A DNA stretch of 9,448 nt from Rubrobacter sp. (GTDB lineage Bacteria; Actinomycetota; Rubrobacteria; Rubrobacterales; Rubrobacteraceae), in the NCBI GenBank assembly GCA_013695335.1, contig JACDAR010000253.1:1-9448 (forward strand), in the 5' to 3' direction. The notes beneath the pieces are model-generated. The model saw nothing but the letters and a program-made list of their open reading frames with translations. It was not told the DNA's origin and did no database searches. Made by a program: the position numbers and the translations under genes. The first letter of the stretch is position 1. Each line of letters starts with the position of its first letter. This document shows, piece after piece, positions 6,192 to 9,448 of this stretch.

Positions 6192-7301
6192 ATGAACGGG
6201 GTTACGGGGAAAACGCGCGGGTTCATCTCAGAGGGGGCTTCACGGCTACGAGCTGGAAGCTGGCCCATCGTGCAGACGGCGGCGGCGGCGGGCGTGGCGT
6301 ATCTGCTTGCGGTCTACGTGTTGGGGCATGATCGGCCGCTGTTCGCACCCATCGCGGCGGTCATCACCCTGAGCGTCACGGTCGGAAGCCGGGGCCGACG
6401 CACCATCGAGCTGGTCGCCGGGGTCGCAGTGGGGTTGATGGTGGCTGATGTGATCTCACTCCTCATCGGCACTGGCTGGGCGCGTATCTCGCTCGTCGTC
6501 GCGCTGGCTATGGCGGCTGCGCTGTTCTTCGGGGCCGGCACGCTTCTCGTAAACCAGGCCGCGATCTCAGCGATCTTCGTGATGGTCCTCCAGCCGCCAA
6601 ACGCTGTATTCTCTCCGGATCGCATTCTGGACGCCATCACCGGCGGCCTCGTGGCCCTCACCGTCCATTGGCTGGCCCCCATAAACCCAGAGCGCCTGGT
6701 CGAACGCGCCGCACGTCCGATTTTCGACGATCTGGTATCCGTGCTCGAAGAGGTATCAGCAGCGCTCAGGGACGGAGACCTCGAAAGGGCCGATGGCGCG
6801 CTGCGCCGCGCCCGCAGTATAGACGGGCGGGTCAGGAACCTGAACGAAGCCCTCGCCGCCGGGCACGAGACCGCCAGGCTCTCACCAAGCCGCCGACGGG
6901 CACTCAAGCACCTGGAACTCTATTCCACGGCTGGCAATCGGATAGAGCTTGCGGTCATCAACGTGCGGGTTCTGGCGCGCGGGGCGACCAACGCGACGCG
7001 GAGGGGGGATCAGATTCCAGATGTGCTGCCTGAGGCGGTTCTGGACCTCGCGCGCTCCGTGAAGGAGCTTGCCGTCTTTCTGGAAGAGCCAGGCCCACCT
7101 GATAAGGCCCGCAGCTACGCCCTGAAGGCTGCTGGCACGGCGACCGAGATCCTCCAGGAACGGCACGACCTGGCGATCAGCGTTCTCGTCGGGCAGGTAC
7201 GCTCCGCCGCGATGGATCTCCTCAGGAGCACGGGCATGGACCAGGCTTCCGCGCTCGAAGCCCTCGAAGAGGCGGCGGGCCGCGCCTCGGACGTGGGCTA
7301 G
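6192..7301 (+). CDS. FUSC / aromatic acid exporter (ArAE)-type membrane protein
   Basis: The 369-residue product begins with about six membrane helices packed into residues 26-164: IVQTAAAAGVAYLLAVYVLG, PLFAPIAAVITLSVTVG, IELVAGVAVGLMVADVISLL, ISLVVALAMAAALFFGAG, AAISAIFVMVLQ and ILDAITGGLVALTVHWL. The second half (165-369) is soluble, helical and charged. A single six-helix block with 'APIAAVITL.VTVG.RG' followed by a helical cytoplasmic domain matches the FUSC/ArAE_1 group, whose characterised relatives (such as E. coli AaeB) export aromatic carboxylic acids; the substrate here is unknown. The ATG at 6192 is the first possible start, since a TAG lies in frame two codons earlier. AGAGGAG at 6170-6176 is 15 bases away, a little far. 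It follows the regulator on the same strand and converges with the 71-aa gene, with 16 bases between the stops. Confidence 0.8.
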   Translation: MNGVTGKTRGFISEGASRLRAGSWPIVQTAAAAGVAYLLAVYVLGHDRPLFAPIAAVITLSVTVGSRGRRTIELVAGVAVGLMVADVISLLIGTGWARISLVVALAMAAALFFGAGTLLVNQAAISAIFVMVLQPPNAVFSPDRILDAITGGLVALTVHWLAPINPERLVERAARPIFDDLVSVLEEVSAALRDGDLERADGALRRARSIDGRVRNLNEALAAGHETARLSPSRRRALKHLELYSTAGNRIELAVINVRVLARGATNATRRGDQIPDVLPEAVLDLARSVKELAVFLEEPGPPDKARSYALKAAGTATEILQERHDLAISVLVGQVRSAAMDLLRSTGMDQASALEALEEAAGRASDVG

Positions 7302-7317
7302 TACGCGGAAGAGGCAT

Positions 7318-7533
7318 TCACCCTGAGTCGGTCTCTGACATTCTCCAGAGGACCGTCTCCATTGCGTCGTCCACGGAGGTTCTGGCCGCCGCTATGGCGC
7401 GGTTGATCTCCGTGCCCGGGGAAGACCTCGGGTCGAGGAGGCGTTGCGCGGCTTCGAGTTCGTCGTCTGCACGCGCAAGATGCTGGCGCATCCGCTCCAG
7501 TGAAGGATGGATGTCCTGGCTGTCGTGGTCCAT
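7318..7533 (-). CDS. Small helical protein of unknown function (71 aa)
   Basis: Residues 9-34 (HPSLERMRQHLARADDELEAAQRLLD) and 41-65 (TEINRAIAAARTSVDDAMETVLWRM) form two amphipathic helices separated by a proline/glycine turn, so a helical hairpin or small coiled coil is likely. No membrane segment or catalytic motif is visible. The start at 7533 is chosen because GAGGA lies eight bases before the ATG and the gene begins four bases after the stop of the preceding gene; an open frame runs further upstream into that gene but is not supported. Two-gene operon with the single-span membrane protein; function not recognised. Length and position suggest an accessory subunit, which is only a guess. 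Confidence 0.65.
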   Translation of the reverse strand: MDHDSQDIHPSLERMRQHLARADDELEAAQRLLDPRSSPGTEINRAIAAARTSVDDAMETVLWRMSETDSG

Positions 7534-7537
7534 GTTG

Positions 7538-8101
7538 CTAGTCCTCGTCTCCTGACGGGCCGCGCCACAGGGAACCCGAATGGTAGTCCTTACGGCCTGG
7601 GAAAAGCCTCTTCCTGCGGGCCATGAAGTCTTTGCGGCCGACGATCCTCTGCCTGAACGCCCGGCCATCCGGGAGATAGCCGACGAACTCGGCCCGCCTG
7701 AAGTTCTCCAGCTTCCGCGCCTCCCTGTCGTCGAAACGGCCGTGCAGGCTGGCGTGTACCCACTCGCGGGGGGGCAGGTTCACGGTGACGCCTTCCCGCA
7801 GGAGCACGTCCCTGAGCCGCCCGACTATCTCTTGGCCGTCGTCCTTGATGAAGACCACGCGCACGTCGCGGAGCCCCGTCGCAAGCGGTTGTTCGTTGAA
7901 AAGGTCAACCTCAAAAGAGCATGTGGCCTGGGTGAGTTCCCCAGCATGCTGGAAGCTGAGATCCCAGTCAGACACCACGCACCGCACCTTTCCGCGCCAC
8001 TGGAGCTGACGCTCCAGGAACACGCCAACCAGCACCCCGAGCATCGCGAGCACACCGCCGGAGATCCCCCCGTACAGGGCAGCCGTGATCTCTGGGGTCA
8101 T
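7538..8101 (-). CDS. Single-span membrane-anchored protein of unknown function
   Basis: A 187-residue protein with one N-terminal membrane helix (about 9-29, LYGGISGGVLAMLGVLVGVFL) followed by ERQLQWRGKV, which puts the bulk of the protein in the cytoplasm by the positive-inside rule. Residues 38-120 look like a small beta sandwich (CSFEVDLFNEQPLATGLRDVRVVFIKDDGQEIVGRL ... VNLPPREWVHASLHG). The tail (155-180) is strongly basic (RKDFMARRKRLFPGRKDYH). I recognise no named family. Start choice is uncertain: GGGAGG directly abuts the ATG at 8101, which is too close, while an in-frame GTG four codons earlier (8113) has no ribosome site. Divergent from the two-helix protein at 8243 and probably co-transcribed with the 71-aa gene four bases downstream. 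Confidence 0.7.
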   Translation of the reverse strand: MTPEITAALYGGISGGVLAMLGVLVGVFLERQLQWRGKVRCVVSDWDLSFQHAGELTQATCSFEVDLFNEQPLATGLRDVRVVFIKDDGQEIVGRLRDVLLREGVTVNLPPREWVHASLHGRFDDREARKLENFRRAEFVGYLPDGRAFRQRIVGRKDFMARRKRLFPGRKDYHSGSLWRGPSGDED

Positions 8102-8228
8102 CCTCCCGACCACCCACGGCGCGGGCTGTTTCGTGAGGCTATGTTTATGTTGTTCCGGATCACGCCAAGTATCTTACCGTCACACGCTTCCCTATGACAC
8201 CCGTCAATCCCGTAATAGTTGACCCAAC

Positions 8229-8244
8229 CCGGAGATCCGGAGAT
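8229..8244 (+). repeat. Perfect 8-bp tandem duplication at a translation start
   Basis: CCGGAGAT occurs twice back to back (8229-8236 and 8237-8244). The first copy supplies a GGAGA ribosome binding site seven bases before the ATG at 8243; the second copy supplies the first two bases of that ATG. Confidence 0.6.
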
Positions 8245-9091
8245 GGGTATACTTCAGTCCATGGAGAAGCTAGACGCTACCAACTTCGAGATAGGCGAAG
8301 AGCGCGTGGCCTGGGAGGGCCTCGCCGCGTCGTGCTCACCACCCTTGAGGCGCTTCGGGGGGTTCCTGCTGATCGGCTTCGCGTATTTCGTGGCGATCAC
8401 AACCGCCGTCACCGTGTTCTATAACCTTTTCGGAGAGAGATCCTTCGCGGGACAGGGCATCTCGGTGCCCCACGCAGCCTACTATGCGACCATAATCTCC
8501 AGCTTCGCGCTCGCCGTCGGCGGGTATCTGATCTGGGTCTACAAAAGCCTGCGCACCCACGGCTCTTTCGCCACCATGCTCCGGCGTGGAGGTCTCGACC
8601 CCCGCCGCCCGACCGTCGGGGGCCTGCGGGCATACTCCGACGAGCAACTCCTCGCCCTCCGCGCCCGCCACCAGAAGCTCCACGGCAAACACAAAGCCCG
8701 CTTCGAGCGGTCCTTCGGCTTCCACGATAACGACGGCTTCTCCCTGGGCCCCCTCAGCGCGCGGCCAGGCACTTTCGAAATGAACTCCCTGCGGGTGGAG
8801 TGGGAGGCCAACCTCATCCTGCGGGCCGCGGAGCCTATGCCCGAAGTCTCCTGGTGGACCGAGGGCCGGATGGGCCTCCTGCCCCGCCAGCCGGACGAGG
8901 CGCGGAGGCTCTCTTTCGCCCTGCGCTACACGGGTGACTCGGTGCGCGAGCTCAAGCGCCTCTACGGCTACAGGACAGACCGCTGGTACGCCACAGTCCC
9001 CGAGGGCAAGCTATGGGACGCCGTCCGCGACCTCGAAGACGCCCACCGCATCCAGGCCAACCTCGCAAGCAGGGGCCGTCTAAACCGCTAG
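8243..9091 (+). CDS. Two-helix membrane protein with a large cytoplasmic domain, unknown function
   Basis: The 282-residue product has two membrane helices at about 39-60 (GGFLLIGFAYFVAITTAVTVFY) and 79-100 (AYYATIISSFALAVGGYLIWVY), with basic residues before the first and after the second, so both ends should be cytoplasmic. Residues 101-282 are soluble and rich in R, E, W and Y, including ALRARHQKLHGKHKARFERSFGF, a conserved-looking SWWTEGRMGLLPRQPDEARRLSFALRYTGDS segment and a helical end. I do not recognise a family. Three starts are possible: TTG 8219, ATG 8243 (GGAGA seven bases upstream, preferred) and ATG 8261, which lies seven bases after a TATACT box and would suit a leaderless message. 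Divergent from the gene at 8101 and followed after 132 bp by the PhoD-like gene. Confidence 0.75.
   Translation: MGILQSMEKLDATNFEIGEERVAWEGLAASCSPPLRRFGGFLLIGFAYFVAITTAVTVFYNLFGERSFAGQGISVPHAAYYATIISSFALAVGGYLIWVYKSLRTHGSFATMLRRGGLDPRRPTVGGLRAYSDEQLLALRARHQKLHGKHKARFERSFGFHDNDGFSLGPLSARPGTFEMNSLRVEWEANLILRAAEPMPEVSWWTEGRMGLLPRQPDEARRLSFALRYTGDSVRELKRLYGYRTDRWYATVPEGKLWDAVRDLEDAHRIQANLASRGRLNR
8248..8253 (+). promoter_or_regulatory. -10-like box (TATACT) before an internal in-frame ATG
   Basis: TATACT matches five of six consensus bases. Its last T is seven bases before the ATG at 8261, the position expected if transcription starts at or next to that ATG. No -35 is visible at 17 bases. It lies inside the coding region if translation starts at 8243. 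Confidence 0.3.
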
Positions 9092-9211
9092 CAGCCTCCT
9101 GAAAACCCTATCAGGCGCGGCGAAATCCACGTACATGGCATCATCCTGGTCACGCAGCCCCATATAGGCCAGCCGAGGAATGCCGTTACAGAAGCGGACC
9201 GCATAGCGGGT

Positions 9212-9217
9212 TATAGT
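9212..9217 (+). promoter_or_regulatory. -10 promoter box giving a leaderless transcript for the PhoD-like gene
   Basis: TATAGT matches five of six consensus -10 bases, and six bases separate it from the ATG at 9224, so +1 would fall on the A of the start codon. No Shine-Dalgarno site is visible before this ATG. Both facts fit a leaderless mRNA, which is common in actinobacteria. The -35 region is weak (TTACAG at 9186-9191, spacing 20). Confidence 0.45.
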
Positions 9218-9223
9218 CCGGGT

Positions 9224-9448
9224 ATGGCCCCAAACCTGCTCCTCGGCCCGCTTCTCAGATATACAGGCGCGACCGACGCCACGGTCTGGGTCGAGACCGG
9301 CGCCGCCTGCGAGGTCTGCGTGACCACGGATGGGACAGCCCATAGCTCGCGCACGTTTTGCGTGGAGGGCCATCACTACGGGCTGGTCACGCTCACCGGC
9401 CTCGAACCCGGTTCGTCATACGAGTACACGGTCGAACTGGACGGCGAA
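9224..9448 (+). CDS. N-terminus of a PhoD-like alkaline phosphatase/phosphodiesterase (cut by window end)
   Basis: Seventy-five residues are visible and the frame is open to the window edge. The sequence (MAPNLLLGPLLRYTGATDATVWVET ... HYGLVTLTGLEPGSSYEYTVELDG) is the fibronectin-III-like beta sandwich that precedes the metallophosphatase domain in the PhoD group. The 'GPLLR..GATDATVWVE' opening and the 'L.GLEPGSSYEYTV' strand are typical of that domain. No secretion signal is visible, so this member may be cytoplasmic. The catalytic metal ligands lie beyond the window. Family members cleave phosphomonoesters or phosphodiesters with metal ions; the substrate cannot be inferred. The start is supported by the -10 box at 9212-9217 rather than by a ribosome site. 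Confidence 0.75.
   Translation, partial: MAPNLLLGPLLRYTGATDATVWVETGAACEVCVTTDGTAHSSRTFCVEGHHYGLVTLTGLEPGSSYEYTVELDGE

Noticed and set aside
7580..8197. 205-codon plus-strand open frame opposite the single-span membrane protein
   Set aside because: It ends in the divergent promoter region, has no ribosome site and has shadow-like composition. The minus-strand frame has a membrane helix and beta pattern and joins the 71-aa gene by a 4-base gap.
9098..9115. CCTGA ... TCAGG hairpin just after the two-helix protein gene, as a terminator
   Set aside because: The stem is only 5 bp with an 8-base loop and no T-run follows.
9080..9376. Minus-strand 98-codon open frame over the gap between the two-helix protein and the PhoD-like gene
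   Set aside because: Its only upstream start codons lie antisense to the PhoD-like gene, it overlaps the end of the preceding gene, and its third-position GC is lower than in the real genes. The part in the gap (from about 9223 down) does read like protein, so a decayed gene remnant remains possible.
1..9448. CRISPR arrays, tRNA/rRNA genes, transposases, integrases, toxin-antitoxin or defence genes
   Set aside because: No regularly spaced repeats, RNA-gene signatures, DDE or integrase motifs, or recognised toxin or nuclease motifs were seen on either strand.

Overview
The window looks like chromosomal DNA from a high-GC Gram-positive bacterium, most likely a Rubrobacter-like deep-branching actinobacterium. 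This is inference: GC is roughly two thirds by eye, codons mostly end in G or C, Shine-Dalgarno sites are of the AGGAGG type, and large HTH/NB-ARC-like/TPR regulators occur as paralogues. No rRNA, tRNA, CRISPR array, transposase or integrase was seen.

Layout. (1) Positions 1-771 hold the 3' end of a TPR-type STAND regulator, cut by the window edge. (2) Positions 824-3531, minus strand, hold a tight five-gene unit. In transcription order it is a four-helix membrane protein, a cupin, a GNAT acetyltransferase, a PNPOx-like flavin split-barrel protein and a second, shorter split-barrel-like protein one nucleotide later. (3) Divergent from it, 133 bp away, is a complete 788-aa XRE-HTH/NB-ARC-like/TPR regulator (3665-6031), a paralogue of the gene at the left edge. 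(4) After a 160-bp gap comes a six-helix FUSC/ArAE-type exporter (6192-7301). (5) A convergent minus-strand pair follows: a single-span membrane protein (7538-8101) and a 71-aa helical protein (7318-7533). (6) Divergent from that pair is a two-helix membrane protein of unknown function (8243-9091). (7) At the right edge is the start of a PhoD-like phosphatase/phosphodiesterase (9224 onward).

How they may work together. The divergent layout suggests that the XRE/STAND protein senses a ligand and controls the minus-strand operon, and possibly the exporter downstream of itself. The operon combines enzyme types that handle small molecules (acetyl transfer, flavin or F420 redox chemistry, a metal-binding cupin) with a membrane protein, and an aromatic-acid-type exporter lies nearby. 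A small-molecule detoxification or stress module is a reasonable hypothesis; nothing in the sequence names the substrate. The operon lies between two paralogous regulators.

No clearly new system of the defence or mobile-element kind is visible. The items most worth a second look are the regulator-operon pairing, the paired split-barrel genes, a repeated intergenic sequence inside the operon, and two -10-like boxes placed exactly where leaderless transcripts would begin.
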